Source of the DNA: Hermatobates lingyangjiaoensis
Taxonomy: Eukaryota; Arthropoda; Insecta; Hemiptera; Hermatobatidae
NCBI GenBank assembly: GCA_026182355.1
Contig: JAPFBL010000009.1
Coordinates: 248,001-312,000 of the forward strand
Direction: 5' to 3'
Length of the DNA stretch: 64,000 bases
Shown here: positions 1 through 10,799 of the stretch, piece by piece
Layout of the letters: every line of letters begins with the position of its first letter
Numbering within the stretch: the stretch's first letter is position 1
Notes under the pieces: generated by a model
What the model was told of the DNA's origin: nothing
Seen by the model: only the letters and a program-made list of their open reading frames with translations
Database searches by the model: none
Position numbers and translations under genes: made by a program

Positions 1-2876
1 TTTCAAAAATATCAAGGAATTTTGAAAAAAAGAAATTGATTTGAAGAAGTTATTTACTTGCCTTGGAGATAATTATGTTGAAATAGATTGCGCAAGAACA
101 GTTAAGCGAGTAGCCAGAAATACTTCAAGGGGAAGCAGTTGTTGAAACACCTTTGCACGGAAGGGAGCATTGCGGAAACTGCGCCTCCTTCCTGTTAATT
201 ACTTCGGTTCTAGACTAGAACTTCTAGTTAATCTAAATATTTAATTTTGGAACTTAAAGCCGTCAAATTTGATCAAATCTCATTGAAGTTGATTAAATAT
301 AAGTTTTTAACATTTCCTAGAGAATATTATCATTCCATATGTAATAAGTATATTCCAAAACTTAAAAAACGCTTCATAAGTCCATAAAACTTAATAGAAT
401 TTGCTGCAGTGGTCACAATAGTTTAGTATCAATAAAAACTGAGTTACTTGTTAAAAAGTATTATTTTTGTTAATTTCTTTTAATGATCTCTACCGAAAGA
501 CTTTTTGTAATTTTACAGCTCAATATAAACTATAGGACTTAAATTGTGTTTAATACTGTTTTATTTTTAAAAAAAAATCGTGTTAAGTTATAAAAGTAAT
601 TGTTTTATTAATTCTATGATTACATTTGATGTAATTAATGTAGTATTAAAGTTTTTAATTTAAGGTCACTACAATACCAGAAAAATTGTTCTAGATGTAA
701 GAAACATTATTTTTAATGTGTTATTTCTTTTCAGACTGTACTTTCAAGTTGTGAGATATATTTGCTTTATTACTCTTTACCCTCAAATCGTGATAACTCC
801 AGGTACGGACGGACTTCTTAGGGCGAGACTATCAACATTCTTTTGTTTTAAATAAACTCTGATTTATAAATCGATAACTCGTGATAAACTTTATTTTATA
901 AATAAAACTCTTTTTTTGTTTTTAGGATTTGCAAAACTTACAAGAATAATAATTACAATGAACGCAAAAGAGCACTTTTCATTTTCAATTTAGCCAATGT
1001 GCATGGTTGATTTTTTCATCGGCTAGACCGGTTTTTGACCTGAGATATCTCGAAGAGCAGACTTGCTAGTTTCTCGACGAAACCGGTCCATCGAGAAAAA
1101 CATCAACGTGGCTCAATTGAAAAATTTTTGATATAAGATTACAAATAACCTTTGCATAGTCACTATTAAGAACTTTCGATTAAGTATTTTTTTTTAACTA
1201 TTCAGGAGAAAGAGAAAATATAATCTTGTATCTTGAACAAAACTAAAAGGTAATAATTTTGAACTGAATTTAAATCTATAAACTAAATTATTAGAAGTAA
1301 AAGTTCACCGATCATTCTTGCAAAAACAAAGTTCCTGAAGATGGACCTTTCGAACGTGACAGGTTAAAGCCGTTGAACTTTCACTGATCCATCATTGATG
1401 ACTCTTTTCTTTTATTTTTTTATATATCTGACATTTATTTCAATATATTACAATAAACGTGTTATTTACTGTTGTTTAAAACATTTTTCTTTATGCTCAA
1501 AACAATCCTACATGTTGGTAGTTATAATCAATTGTGAAGCAAATCTCTCATAAATATACAATTAAAAAAATCGGTTATATCTTGTAAAACAGTGTTTTCA
1601 AATTTAATAATAATCTTATTCAGATTGGTTGTGTTAAATACATGCAGATTGTTAGTACCAGAGAAGTTATTAAATATCATATTATTAGAAAAATATCTCG
1701 TGAATCTGGGTAATCCGTGAAAATAAACACGGAAACGCCGACTCACGAGTATGACAGATTTTTATAATAATTTGTTTACTAACCTTTGTGGTACTAACAA
1801 GTTGTACGTATCTATAATAATTGTTTAGTTTAATACATTTTTCAGTCAAGTTTGTTTTATCTCTTAGTTTATATGGAAAATTTTGGATTCAATATTTCAC
1901 GTTCTTTGCCAAATTCATCTTGTTTAAATTTGCAACGCAATGTTGATATCAATTTAAGATGTTGTTGTTTTCATCTTCATGCTTTATCTTGCGGCATTAA
2001 TTACTTGTATTGTTGCTTCTTTTAGTTCGTCAGTCATACATACACATTCTTGGAAGATTCCAGTCCGTTCAGCTGGATAGCTGTGCTTTGTTCAACTTCT
2101 TTACGGAGGTTTATATCGACGTGAAAGCCTTTCTACTTATTTTCTTACATAAACAAATCTCTAGTTATAATGCTTCTTCTTAGAAAATTTTTAATTTACT
2201 TTTTTATTACGAAAAAGTATAAACATTGTTTTTCATTTCCTTGTTTATTTAAAAAAGAAATTTTATGAAACATAGAACTGAAACTTTATGAACTAGTTTA
2301 GCGTATTGAATGTTCGCATGTGCCCAAAATAAGCAAAACAGCTGTGAGATCTATTAGACGTTATATTTGTTGTAAAAATAAAAAGTAACGGACTTGGTTT
2401 TATTTTATTTGATTGAGATATCGAAGTGTTAAACAATTTTGATAGGGCGGTTAAAATCATTGAAATTATTTTTATTTGATCTCTGTACAACATTTCGACT
2501 CAGTCGAAATATTTTCCACTTTGAATTGTTTTCTAGAAATGGTTTATCTTGAAGACTATCCTTCTATATGTAAGAAGTGAATTTAAAAAAATAAAATTTG
2601 CTTATAAATTCATACAATTAATAGTTATTTACTTTTTGTGACTGCTTCTGATTTTCTTTTAACTTTTCGAAAGAATTTCCCTTCAGTACAGTGTACATTA
2701 CTTTACTTCTAAGTTAATCCCTGTTCTGTAGGTATTTTTTCCATCTTCTTGGACACATCTAAGGTTACTCGTTTTTATCATTGTCGTGTAACCCTTTTAT
2801 TTAAGTAATATTTTTGGAAATATATAATTTTTTTTTTATCTCTGTTTTGATATTTCATCGAGATTTGATACCTACG
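1..2876. other. AT-rich non-coding stretch
   Basis: No reading frame or splice-bounded exon is convincing here. The sequence is AT-rich with scattered homopolymers. The only local structure I note is a 9-bp inverted repeat around 1027-1089 (arms GACCGGTTT and AAACCGGTC). The short open frames at 1528-1746 and 2293-2493 have the composition expected of chance ORFs. Confidence 0.6.
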
Positions 2877-2884
2877 CACTATGG

Positions 2885-3182
2885 CAGAGGTTTCCAAAGT
2901 GGGTTCCACTTGGAATTACAAAATTGCTAGTAATTCTGTTTTATGTGTTATGCACTTGTGCAAAATATGAAAATTAAAATCTTTTAGTTTTGAATTTTTA
3001 TTCGAAAAATACACATTGCAGTAAAATTACTTTTTTAATTGTTTTTCAATATACATATTACTTAAAAAGGCATATAAGAATATTTATATTATAATTGTAT
3101 GAAATCAGTAGAATCTGAGGTTCCCACGAAAGTTACTGAAACCAAAAAGGGTTCCGCGTCGAAAAAAGTTTGAAAAACTCTG
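2885..3182. mobile_element. hAT-type MITE with 8-bp target duplication
   Basis: A 298-bp non-coding element. The left end reads CAGAGGTTTCCAAA and the right end, read inward, CAGAGTTTTTCAAA, so the terminal inverted repeats match at 11 of 14 positions. It is flanked by CACTATGG (2877-2884) and CACTATAG (3183-3190), an 8-bp target duplication with one difference. CAG-type ends and 8-bp duplications are the signature of hAT transposons. There is no transposase, so it is a non-autonomous, fairly old copy. Confidence 0.75.
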
Positions 3183-3209
3183 CACTATAGGCATGAAGAA
3201 GGAACGCTG

Positions 3210-3256
3210 TCACACACACACATACACACCACACACACACACCACACACACACCAC
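3210..3256. repeat. (AC)n microsatellite
   Basis: An interrupted CA repeat with occasional extra C and T bases, just downstream of the hAT-type element. Confidence 0.9.
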
Positions 3257-4689
3257 AAAAAAGTCTGCCCTTCTTTCAACGGATTGTTTACCTTTTTCAG
3301 GGTCTTTTTAGTCTGTCCTTTCTTCCTAGAGACTTTTTCTTTTCAATATATATAATTATTTCTGTATAATAATTATTTCAACATTTCCATTATAGAAATT
3401 CTGATTAATTTAGTTGAAGAAAAATTTCTTTAAAGACACAATTACATATTCTTACAATGTAATACCTCGTAGTACATTAATCTGTAGTTAAATAAATATA
3501 TTCCACCAAAATATATATAACATAAATATTAGCCAATATTTACGCGTTACAGTAAAATCACTTCTAAAAATGAAGTGATATTTTTAAAACTCACATTCTT
3601 TATTCTCTGATTAGGACTTAGCTGTCATAGAACACGAAATTTGAAATATTTATATACCCATTCTTTACAGATAAATACACCAGTAAAAATTGAAATTTAT
3701 GTGGAATTTTATTGATTAGACTCAACTTATTTGCTTTAAAGTTATATTTACAATCGGTTTACAGCTTTGAGATTTCAGAAATATTTGGTTGTAATTTTTT
3801 TTTTTTGAGTTCAGTTTGAAAAATATATCGACTTTAAATTTATATTTATTATTAAAAAAAATATTTCAAATTCTGCTGAAGATAAAAGAGAAATATACAA
3901 AAAAAAGTAAAGAGGTTTTATTAATTAAATTATTATTAATCGTTTCAAATTGAAAAGAAATATATGTTATGAATGAAATAAATACAACATGAGTGAGGTG
4001 TTGTTAACAATACACAAACAACAATGTATTTCTCTATGTAATCATTTCTTTTGTCATGCTGCTACTGCTACCTACCACATGAATACTAATGTGTGATGCT
4101 TGAATAACACATTAAACATACTAATTAGCTTATGACATTGACATACCAAAATTATAAAGTCTTTTAAATTACAAGACTTGAACTGTAAAAAGAAAAACAT
4201 TTCCAATTAATTATAATACTAGGAGTAAACTTAGCTTGAATTGGGGAGTTTGTTTTATTTCATAATACAACAGTAAGAAAAAAAAATATTTCAAATTCTG
4301 CTGAAGATTTTGTTGAAAAACTTTTTGCTTTTTATTTGTTTGCATTTACAGTCAAATGAAGAACTGTTTACAAATTGGATTCCAAAAGTTTTGAATTAGG
4401 ATGAAGTTTACTAAATTACATGGTATGAAAATTGAAATTTAGATATATCATAAAGGTTTACAAAGGTTAGTAAACATCATATTGTTACATAACTCTGTCT
4501 TACCTCTGGAATCGTTGTTGGGGTTGTCTGATTGGTTTCGCACAAGTAGTTCTGCTTGAAGAATCACTACCGATCGGACGAATGCAACAACGATTCACGA
4601 GGTATATGGATTTCTGTAATAATGCAATGATACATTAATAGTTACTTATAACTCTTTCGTGGCTTAGTTATGGAGTTTGAATTTTCAGT
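3257..4689. other. AT-rich non-coding stretch with a 30-bp direct repeat
   Basis: No gene is visible. An approximately 30-bp segment consisting of an A run, then ATATTTCAAATTC, then TGCTGAAGAT occurs twice in direct orientation, ending at 3883 and 4308. This could be a local duplication. Confidence 0.5.
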
Positions 4690-4870
4690 TACTTTCCTTA
4701 ATACTTGTGGGAAAACCGGACAAACCGACAAACCGGCAAACCGACAACCGACAGACAGAAATTTTTCTAAGGGTGGAGTCTGTTTCTCTAATTTATGAAA
4801 CGTAAAGATGACTTGAAATGAGTCAGATCTAAGCAATGTATAGATAAAACCTTGTTTTTACTTATATAGA
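4690..4870 (-). mobile_element. Helitron 5' end fragment
   Basis: Read on the minus strand from 4870, this begins A|TCTATATAAG and continues with a run closely matching the first 160 bp of the Helitron at 41041 (shared words TACATTGCTTAG, GACTCATT, CAAGTCATCTTTACG, GTCTGTCTGTCGGTT). The TC start after a host A is the Helitron 5' rule. A short tandem of CGGTTTGT-like words follows. The 3' end was not found. It lies about 90 bp upstream of the exon at 4963, so probably inside an intron. Confidence 0.6.
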
Positions 4871-4962
4871 TTTAGTATAAGTACAAGTCTTACAAGTTTA
4901 TTGATAATTTATTTCTTATGCTGTTTTTAAATAAAAAAATACTCTCTAATAATACATTTCAG

Positions 4963-5577
4963 CTTTGGACGAACAGTTGTTGTTATGTCGAAACATTTAA
5001 TGGATTGATGTTGCAGGTACGGCCTTATTCAGGCGCTGACCAGACACCAAACAGAAATTATGACCTGAATATAAATGACAACCTTGTTGAGCCAACCATC
5101 GATTTGTGGGACACACTAGTGAAGCCGAAGTCCAAGGTGTCCTTCAAAAACATTGTTCGGTCGCTGGCCTTTCTCCATCTCAAGAGCTTCTATGCGCGAC
5201 AGTTCGGGGGAGCGTCTGAGGACGATGGGTTAAGCAATAGAGTGGTTGTACCGGTTGTCTACAAAGAACCAGTCAACGAACCGCATTCCCAAGACACCTC
5301 TAGTGATTCCAGAGGAATACCAAGTATAACAGACTTTGACAAGTCTTTACCTCAAATCCATAACGATGGACAAATAGACCAAGAAATTATGAATAACCCA
5401 GTAAAAAGTGAACTTCCTTCAGGCAAAATTACTGGTGAACCAGAAAGGATTCAAGAAAGCGACGACTTGAAGAGTTTGGATTTCTTGACAGAACCTCAGT
5501 TACCCAAGAGCGTTCATGAACTCTCCGAAGACAAACAACTCTTCCTCCACTCTTTCCGACAAGGATGGCTTATCTAA
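4963..5577 (+). CDS. probable terminal coding exon, product unrecognised
   Basis: This is the best coding candidate in the window. The open frame reaches TAA at 5575-5577 and its codon use is richer than the surroundings (runs of G- and C-containing codons from about 5030). I start it at a splice-acceptor AG at 4961-4962 preceded by a T-rich stretch. Another in-phase acceptor ends at 5016 and a third, in a different phase, at 5032; the true exon may begin at one of those, because the first 18 residues look non-coding. From 4963 it encodes about 204 residues: a basic segment near the start (VKPKSKVSFKNIVRSL), then an acidic, Ser/Asp/Glu/Pro-rich and probably disordered tail ending LHSFRQGWLI. 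No domain is recognised and no upstream exon was identified. It could also be an ATG-started gene at 4918, but the sequence there looks intronic. Confidence 0.5.
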   Translation, partial: LWTNSCCYVETFNGLMLQVRPYSGADQTPNRNYDLNINDNLVEPTIDLWDTLVKPKSKVSFKNIVRSLAFLHLKSFYARQFGGASEDDGLSNRVVVPVVYKEPVNEPHSQDTSSDSRGIPSITDFDKSLPQIHNDGQIDQEIMNNPVKSELPSGKITGEPERIQESDDLKSLDFLTEPQLPKSVHELSEDKQLFLHSFRQGWLI

Positions 5578-5728
5578 CATTCCAATTACCATGTAACTCA
5601 TTCAGATTATAAATTTATTTTTTATACATTTCTCCTCACTAAATAAGGATGTCTACTTTATTTGAAACAAATGTGTTATTAATTAGAACTAATTTCTTAA
5701 TATTTGCCTAGAAACTGTATTTTTCTTG

Positions 5729-5734
5729 AATAAA
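5729..5734 (+). terminator. poly(A) signal AATAAA
   Basis: A canonical AATAAA about 150 bp past the stop codon at 5577, in the right place to end the 3' UTR of the exon at 4963-5577. In such AT-rich DNA the hexamer also occurs by chance. Confidence 0.35.
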
Positions 5735-5739
5735 TTACC

Positions 5740-7264
5740 AAATTCCTGTGAAATCAACAATCAGTATAACTCATTTTTAAAAATAATTGTTCTTAGCTTA
5801 ATTTAAAAAAAATACAATATTTATAACAAAATATAACAAAACCAAAAGCAGCAATAACATTTTTACAATACGATTCTTTCAAAATTAAATGAAATATATT
5901 CTTACATTTCATAAGAAATGCTTCAGGGTTAATTAAACGGTGTAAATTATTCTGATGTTTATAGAATTATAGTAATAGTTTACAAACACGAAGTATGAAA
6001 TGATAGTAAACAAAGAAATGCTGCAGAACAAGAGTTCAATTCTCAACTTAGATTATAATTGGAATAATTTTTTGAAAACACCATTTCAACCATTCTAAAT
6101 TGGTCCAATCAGTTAACACGTCAATAAATTGGCAGTTGCATATTGGAATGAAAAAAAATGTTGTAAAATTATTTTTTCCATTCTTTGATATTGTTCTGTC
6201 AAGTTTCTCAAATTAATATTTACTTTGGATTGAAACCCTTCGCATGGTCAATAAATTTGACAGAATATTGACTACACAGTTTAATGTAGAAATACATATA
6301 CCACCAGTCGCACATAATTTCCCTAACATGTAGTTTCAATAAAACTCCTAAGTTAGAACCAAATTTTGTGGAAAATGCATTATATATAAAAAGCATTTGG
6401 AGTAGCCTACTCTCAACTTATTTGTAAGTGAACATAATATCAAATTCATTAACAACAAACTGTTTGTTGTTTTATTTTATTGTGCTTGTACAAACATATC
6501 AATTATGTATCACTTGTTTACATGTGGCTATCAAATATGATATCATCATATATGATATCAAATACACCTTCCATTCATAGCAGTTAATTAAACTAATTTC
6601 TAATAGATGTTGAACATATTATATTCAAATTCTCCATTATATTGTCAATTATAAGTACAGTTGAATGAGTTTTTTTCTACTTCATTGGACACGGTTGTTC
6701 TTACCACCTCTTAACTGCTTTCTTCTTGATTCATTTCTCAGTTTCACTCCTGTAAAACTTGTGTTGTGTGGAGCGAAAATGCTTGAGAATGCAGGATATT
6801 TGTATGGTTTCAAACTTTTCCAAATTTTATATTAACACATTCCCAGGTATTCCCTTGTTTCCACTAACATAAAAATCAAATTATTTAAACTATTTTCATG
6901 ATTAATTTATGGCTCTTCAGTATATTAGACTAGAACTCTAATATTGAAATCAGAAAGAATTCAACATTTGTATTAACTTCGACCTCCTCGGTAAAATAAT
7001 CTCCATAGATTATTGTATCTAACGAACATGTATGTCAAATTATTAATATTTCATTCTGTTAATTTTTTGGCATTTCGTCTTCCATAGAGGTCATTACGTT
7101 TTGTAAAAAAATAGAAAATTAATCATTTTTGATATACCATAAATGTCTAGGTGGGGTTTTTTATTAGTATTTCAATCATGGGGTAAACATGATTATGAGT
7201 AGAGATAGTGATTGATCCAGTTATCTCTAAACATGATTTTTCTTGTATTTCACACAACCGAAGC
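5740..7264. other. AT-rich non-coding stretch
   Basis: No gene is supported. Bases 6396-6450 carry one copy of a dispersed motif (TTGGAGTAGCCTAC, TCTCAACTTA, GTAAGTGAACATAATATC), also seen at about 24150 (plus) and 42795-42860 (minus). A short tandem of TATGATATCA words lies at 6536-6562. Confidence 0.5.
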
Positions 7265-7712
7265 ATATGACATCATGTTTTACCACAGCAGTAATAATAT
7301 AGTACTTTGGTAAAGCCAAAGTGAAGATTAAGCTCCATCTTCTACGACATAATCTCTTATAGCTGAACATGGTTCTTGTTCTCTTAGACAGTAGATCTAT
7401 TACATGGCTCTTCCATTTTAATCTTTCAGCAAAAGAGACTCCCAGAGTCTGTCCGTAACTTTGACAGTTTTAGGTTAAACTTTTTTCTCCTTCACGCAGG
7501 TATAAGGATCATTTTGGGTGGATTTGTGCCGAGACATTTCTTCTTTATCCATTTGAACAATTTTGGGAAGCATGATACATCATTTGAAATGCAGCACTAT
7601 TAATCATTGCTCTGCAAATCCTTGCAAATCCCAGACATTGTTATCTAGACATTCAGTAGGTCATCCCCAACTAATCACTAGAAAAGGAGCGATCGCACAC
7701 CTCCTGAGAATA
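7265..7712 (-). pseudogene. decayed LINE (non-LTR retrotransposon) reverse transcriptase
   Basis: Minus-strand translation in shifting frames gives recognisable pieces of the C-terminal half of a non-LTR reverse transcriptase. One piece contains KKKCLGTNPPKMILI, like the conserved W..K.GL.INP.K block. It is followed in another frame by YGQTLGVSFAERLKWKSHV and then IDLLSKRTRTMF, like the LGV..D..L.W..H...L block. Continuous protein-like sequence extends to ALPKYYIITAVV. Frameshifts and stops separate the blocks, so the copy is dead. The clade (CR1, Jockey or similar) cannot be set from this fragment. Confidence 0.65.
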
Positions 7713-8539
7713 TCCTTTTCAGTTCAAAACTGTGGTAAAAGCAATAATACACTAATTATTCCTTACAATATTACTGTAATTCGATATAGTATTTAGTTTG
7801 TGGTTTAATCCTTATACATCTTAGTGCCATTCTTCGAATCGAATGCGATAATCATGAGCTCTTTTTACATTAATTAAGCCAAAGTGATTATTGTAAGATT
7901 TAAAAAGGTTTCTATTTTTTCAGAATAATATCAGAAAAGTGTAAGAAAAAATGTCTGGTTCAACTTTATGAAAAAAAGTAGATTAATAGTAGTATTCGCT
8001 TGGTAGTAATTGCGAAGGGGTGCATTTCTGATACTTCAATATTACCAAAGACAATCAGCTTGATAAACAAACCAAGAACAATATTGGACATTAAGTTTTG
8101 TTTAAGAGTTCAACACCTAGTTTGATTAGTCCAACAATTTGTTCAACAACCAAATATTTTTCTGTATGTCTCTTATGCCTTCCTGAACGGTTTTTTCCGA
8201 TTGCGATGAAACTTAAAGGAATTGTTGGACGCATGCCCGCGTAGGTTTCTGAGTTAATAAGGTGATAATACTGGGAGTTAATGAGTATGTTCATACAACT
8301 ATGTTCCAATATTATAACTGAGTTAATAAAACTGCTCCAATGGGAAATTCAGATTATTGTTTATTTCAAAATTGATAATTATTTCAAATTATTCCTTTAA
8401 TAATTGCATATATTTAAACATTGGTGCGAAATGGTTATCTATATAAATCGAATGTTTTCCTTATCTCGACCACATATACTTAACACTATTTTTCTTTTTT
8501 ATCAAGGTTTGGTCTAACTTCAATAATTCAACACCTTTA

Positions 8540-8579
8540 AGCCGACGTTTCGTCTATATTTGTAGACATCTTCAGGGCT
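8540..8579 (-). ncRNA. hammerhead ribozyme motif, family C, intact core
   Basis: Read on the minus strand: stem I AGCC/GGCU, core CUGAAGA, one extra U, stem II GUCUA/UAGAC with a CAAAUA loop, GAA, self-complementary ACGU forming the minimal helix III, cleavage residue C, then GGCU. Every conserved hammerhead position is present. Short-helix-III hammerheads are known in Penelope-like elements; activity here is inferred. Confidence 0.85.
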
Positions 8580-8753
8580 ACATCAGTACAGGGCTAAATC
8601 AGAATTCAATTACAATAACATGAAACATAATTATATTACATTATTTAATGTTTATGTATATTATGTTTTATACTAAATAATTATGTTTTATTAATTAAAT
8701 AATGCAATATAATTATGTTTCATGTTATTGTAATTAAATTCTATATTGATGTG

Positions 8754-8792
8754 GCCCTGAAGATCTCTACAAATATAAACGAAAGGTCGGCT
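8754..8792 (+). ncRNA. hammerhead motif, family C, decayed
   Basis: Right-arm partner of the copy at 8540. The core CUGAAGA and stem I are kept, but stem II has mutations on both sides and the helix III loop reads AGGU instead of ACGU, so cleavage is unlikely. Confidence 0.65.
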
Positions 8793-9726
8793 TAAAGGTG
8801 TTGAATTATTGAAGCTAGACCAAAGCTCGATAAAAAAGAAAAAATTTGTTCTCTATATAAATAAAAATCCAAATTTTTCTCTATATAGAAATAATTTTGT
8901 TTGCTGTTCAACGCTTTACGACACAATTTAACACCATTTCTGTGTAGTTATGCACAGAATGAAAAACAAATGAAAAAAATTATTGAAATTAAAGCAGTGA
9001 CCTTGATTAGGAATGCTGATCAGTATAGTTTTAATTTATTTACTCTTCCAAGTTGTTTTATTCATGTTTTTTTATCATAATAACACTATCAAACAGTTGG
9101 GCTTCATTATTATAAAATTATATATACAAAACTCAAGTACCTGTCTATTCATGTAACAAAAAGAGTAAATATTAGTAAACAATCTAACCATTATCTTTTT
9201 GTTTTCAGTTGGAAGATATCGATTACTGATGAAAGAATCTGATTCAGAGATAATGAAAAAAAAAACAACAAAGGAAAAAAGAAGGTGTTACTACTGCTTC
9301 AAGATCTGTATGAATCAGCTGCGATTGTGGTATTGAATTATCAACCTGTAATTCCTCCGTGAACTATATGTAAAAAAATACAGTCAGCTATGGAATATGC
9401 TTGCTTCTATGTATAAATATAAAATAATGCAAATATATTCCTTTATTGTACTTTGTAATGTACTCGATTTCGTATGTGATGATTTTGAATAAAATTCTTG
9501 TAAATGCCACTTTATGATTTTATAATGCACTAAAATTTGAAGATCATGACCATTGCAAATATAATAGAGCAAAGAAAGGGGCAAGAATGCAATATTTATT
9601 TGCAATAATTTAAATGAAAATGCCAACAAGAAAACAGTACTGTACAACTTGTTTAATTTGAAGGTGAAAGGACCACCAAAGAATTATGAAGTCCTATATT
9701 AAAAAAAAAAAAAATTGAATTTATCA

Positions 9727-9729
<3 letters not shown>

Positions 9730-9776
<47 letters not shown>
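9730..9776. repeat. (AT)n microsatellite
   Basis: An uninterrupted AT run bordering the family B foldback on its left. Confidence 0.95.
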
Positions 9777-9778
<2 letters not shown>

Positions 9779-9853
9779 CCAATTAAATGAAACGATTCCA
9801 GGAACTAAATAAACTATATTGACACAAAGAACACTCAGAAATGAAACAGAAAC

Positions 9854-9890
9854 TCACTACTATATTACGATGGCCTCGTCATCAGGAAGA
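9854..9890 (-). ncRNA. hammerhead motif, family B, damaged
   Basis: Read minus: CUUC, core CUGAUGA, extra C, a short stem II region GAGGCCAUC, then GUAAUAU. The invariant GAA has become GUA, so it is probably inactive. It pairs with the plus copy at 9931. Confidence 0.65.
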
Positions 9891-9930
9891 GAGAAATGAG
9901 TATTTGTCTACCTGCGGAGTGACTCGTTTC

Positions 9931-9967
9931 TATCTTCCTGATGACGAGGACATCGAAATATAGTAGC
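9931..9967 (+). ncRNA. hammerhead motif, family B
   Basis: CUUC, core CUGAUGA, extra C, GAGGACAUC, GAA, AUAU helix III word, residue A, then GUAG for stem I. Core positions are intact. Stem II is weak (2 bp by my reading) and stem I has one mismatch. It lies about 60 bp upstream of the PLE fragment, in the position of a PLE flank. Confidence 0.7.
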
Positions 9968-10024
9968 GAGTTTCTGTTTCATTTCTGAGTGTTCTTTGTG
10001 TCACTATAGTTTATATATATATAT

Positions 10025-10443
10025 ATGGTTCAATGTGGACGTCGTGGATGTCTTACTTGTCCTATCATCAATCCTGTTCCTTCCTTTACCTCTGTCCATA
10101 GTAAACGCACCTACCCTATCTCTCACAAGACCTCTTGTACCTCTGGTAACTGCGTTTACCGTTTGGATTGCACCCAGTGTGATTCTTTTTATGTGGGTTT
10201 GGCTTCCACCAAGCTAAGCCTGCGTATGAATAATCACAGGTCATCCGTTGGCAAACGCAGTGACCTTCCCGTTGCTACTCATGCCAGTTCTCACGGACTC
10301 AGTTTTAATGACTGTTTCCGTGTACAGGTCCTGAGGCAGATTGATCAGACTAATTCGAAAGTTACTCTGAGAGCTTCAGAAGAAGCACTTATTAGTCTTC
10401 TGGGCGGTAGATCGGCTCCTGGGCTTGTGTTCTTTTTAAATTC

Positions 10444-10489
<46 letters not shown>

Positions 10490-10513
10490 GTGTGTGTGTG
10501 TATAGATATATAA
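10025..10513 (+). CDS. Penelope-like element GIY-YIG endonuclease fragment
   Basis: The frame codes about 137 residues of the C-terminal part of a Penelope-like retroelement, then reads into an (AT)n repeat, so the last 25 residues (a YIYIY run) are not biological. Visible features are a CGRRGCLTC cysteine cluster near residues 4-12, as in the PLE linker, then CVYRLDCTQC and FYVG (the GIY and YIG strands), R-containing helix LRMNNHRSSV, and a late glutamate in SEEALISLLG matching the catalytic Glu. In the family this domain nicks target DNA and follows a reverse transcriptase, which is absent. The fragment is free of stops. Short (AT)n tracts border both sides, and HHRs of families B and A flank it. 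Confidence 0.75.
10447..10505. repeat. (AT)n with short (GT)n microsatellite
   Basis: An AT run followed by ACATGTGTGTGTG, joining the PLE fragment to the next hammerhead unit. Confidence 0.9.
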
Positions 10514-10579
10514 AAAGATTTCACATAAACACGTGAAATAACAATCAATGATCAACCCACAATATGAAATAGGAAAAAA

Positions 10580-10622
10580 GACAAAAACCTTTCAACCGTA
10601 ACAAGCGGTCTACGTCAGAGTC
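10580..10622 (-). ncRNA. hammerhead motif, family A, partly decayed
   Basis: Read minus: GACU, core CUGACGU (one change from CUGACGA), stem II GACCG/CGGUU, GAA, then AGGUUU in place of the self-complementary AGAUCU. Probably inactive. Confidence 0.65.
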
Positions 10623-10701
10623 AAAAACCCAACTGAAACACTAGATGCACAAACGTCAGAGTTAAACAGATACTGACCAAAAATCAGTATCAGTTTGAAC
10701 T

Positions 10702-10742
10702 ATGATGAAGACCACTTGTTTTATTTAAAAGATCTCAGTATT
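10702..10742 (+). ncRNA. hammerhead motif, family A, decayed
   Basis: Only AUGAUGAAGACC, AAAAGAUCU and CAGU remain. The stem II 3' strand and GAA are lost. It is recognised by its position opposite the minus copy at 10580. Confidence 0.4.
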
Positions 10743-10799
10743 TTTCTGATTTCTTACTGTGATTGAGACGTTGATATATGTCCATCTGTATATTTATAT

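Larger units (their letters stand above)
8490..8846. repeat. foldback element carrying a family C hammerhead pair
   Basis: Two long inverted arms (about 8496-8640 and 8700-8840) face each other around an AT-rich centre. The outer words GGTTTGGTCTAACTTC and its complement near 8810 pair, as do the HHR cores. Minus and plus ribozymes point outward. The same outer arm sequence recurs at 54740-54775. Confidence 0.85.
9808..10012. repeat. foldback element carrying a family B hammerhead pair
   Basis: The left arm (ACTATATTGACACAAAGAAC ... AAACTCACTAC) and the right arm (GTAGCGAGTTTCTG ... GTGTCACTATAGTTT) are inverted copies of about 85 bp around a 40-bp loop. (AT)n lies on both sides, and the PLE endonuclease frame begins directly to the right. 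Confidence 0.85.
10512..10780. repeat. family A foldback element, right arm decayed
   Basis: The left end is complete, with the hairpin word TTTCACATAAACACGTGAAA, followed by a minus HHR. The right part (10702-10780) is a diverged inverted copy keeping ATGATGAAGACC, AAGATCTCAGT and TTTCTTACTGTG. Bordered by microsatellite on the left. Confidence 0.75.

Noticed and set aside
1027..1089. Inverted repeat GACCGGTTT/AAACCGGTC with GACGAAACC, considered as a type III hammerhead
   Set aside because: The inner sequence lacks CUGANGA (reads CUGAGAU) and leaves no room for stem I; kept only as an inverted repeat.
8437..8862. 11-bp direct match TCTATATAAAT outside the 8490 foldback as a target duplication
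   Set aside because: It does not abut the arms and such AT-rich words are common here.
9206..9490. Possible terminal exon after a strong acceptor (TTTTGTTTTCAG) with AATAAA at about 9488
   Set aside because: The frame ends within six codons (LEDIDY then stop); no other support.
10345..10548. Reading frames across (AT)n and repeat arrays (also 47600-47785, 55030-55278, 59823-60026, 63145-63363)
   Set aside because: Translations are YIYI or other repeat artefacts, or run through hammerhead palindromes.
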